A stretch of 64,000 nucleotides of DNA from Lachnospiraceae bacterium. GTDB taxonomy: Bacteria; Bacillota; Clostridia; Lachnospirales; Lachnospiraceae. The notes under the pieces are model-generated. The model had not been told where the DNA came from. It saw only the letters and a list, made by a program, of their open reading frames with translations, and did not search any database. The translations under genes were made by a program, and so were the position numbers. The stretch is from positions 178,378 to 242,377 of the forward strand of contig JAFQBM010000024.1 in NCBI GenBank assembly GCA_017399685.1. Direction: 5' to 3'. This document shows, in pieces, positions 63,877-64,000 of the stretch. How positions within the stretch are numbered: the stretch's first letter is position 1; the number at the start of each line of letters is the position of its first letter.

Positions 63877-64000
63877 AAGTTGACACCCTATTCTCAAGGA
63901 TTTTGAGATATAATCAATAGAGAATAAGGAGTGAATTATTATGTCAACAAAACGAACACAAAAATCTTATGATAACGAATTTAAGGCACAGGCTGTAAAG
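63867..64000 (+). mobile_element. IS3-like insertion sequence, left end (truncated by window)
   Basis: A likely terminal sequence TGTACCATAAAAGTTGACAC begins near 63867, where the RHS frame stops. A transposase ORF follows at 63941. The right end and target duplication are outside the window. Confidence 0.6.
63941..64000 (+). CDS. IS3-family transposase OrfA, 5' end
   Basis: ATG 63941 after AAGGAGTGA opens MSTKRTQKSYDNEFKAQAVK, the usual N-terminus of an IS3-type OrfA helix-turn-helix protein (K-x-Y-x-x-E-F-K-x-x-A-V-K). The gene runs off the window, so length and OrfB are not seen. Confidence 0.75.
   Translation, partial: MSTKRTQKSYDNEFKAQAVK

Overview
The window is low-GC DNA from a spore-forming Clostridia-type Firmicute, most likely Lachnospiraceae. 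This is inferred from: a dcw cluster (mraY-murD-ftsW-murA-ftsQ-ftsZ) running into spoIIGA-sigE; sigG nearby; hemZ; a single-chain glycyl-tRNA synthetase; a pyruvate phosphate dikinase; CIRCE-controlled groESL; strong AGGAGG ribosome binding sites. No species is claimed. No tRNA, rRNA or CRISPR array was found.

Layout. 1-29.7 kb is ordinary core genome: cell-wall and division genes, sporulation sigma factors, aroA, a (p)ppGpp synthetase/hydrolase, hemZ, an HD-GYP protein, aspS, glyA, rpsO with a structured leader, groESL, glyQS, a GGDEF protein and ppdK. Promoters, leaders and terminators are clear here.

29.7-42 kb is an accessory island and the most unusual part. It is a run of small, functionally unrelated genes, all on the + strand: an ATP-grasp protein, three alpha/beta hydrolases, a nitrilase-type hydrolase, an MFS transporter, small membrane proteins and orphans. 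They are separated by diverged copies of one short intergenic element (AACTTTCAG..., often a CTTTCAAC/GTTGAAAG hairpin, then ATTTGAATTT, then a ribosome binding site). Two copies of a promoter-bearing leader and two copies of an ~80-base foldable repeat are also present. The arrangement looks like a gene-cassette array, but no integrase is visible in the window. An MqsR-like toxin with a Panacea-domain antitoxin sits inside it, under a promoter carrying two 30-base operator copies.

42-54 kb mixes intact genes (a cell-wall-binding protein, an orphan LytTR regulator with a matching 21-base direct repeat over a promoter, a DUF434 protein, endonuclease V, an LRR protein, an AAA/DUF4143 ATPase) with a graveyard of broken genes (DUF3795, GNAT, RelB/DinJ, zeta-toxin-like, KilA-N, metallophosphoesterase).

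54-59.4 kb holds a MacB/FtsX-type ABC transporter behind a structured leader resembling the yybP-ykoY Mn2+ riboswitch with two terminators, then an AraC regulator with a G8 tract and a D-2-hydroxyacid dehydrogenase.

60-64 kb holds a cyclic-di-GMP-I riboswitch and terminator controlling a secreted YD/RHS-repeat protein, which appears to be cut off by an IS3-like element at the right edge. With the GGDEF and HD-GYP genes, the window carries candidate synthesis, breakdown and sensing parts of c-di-GMP signalling.
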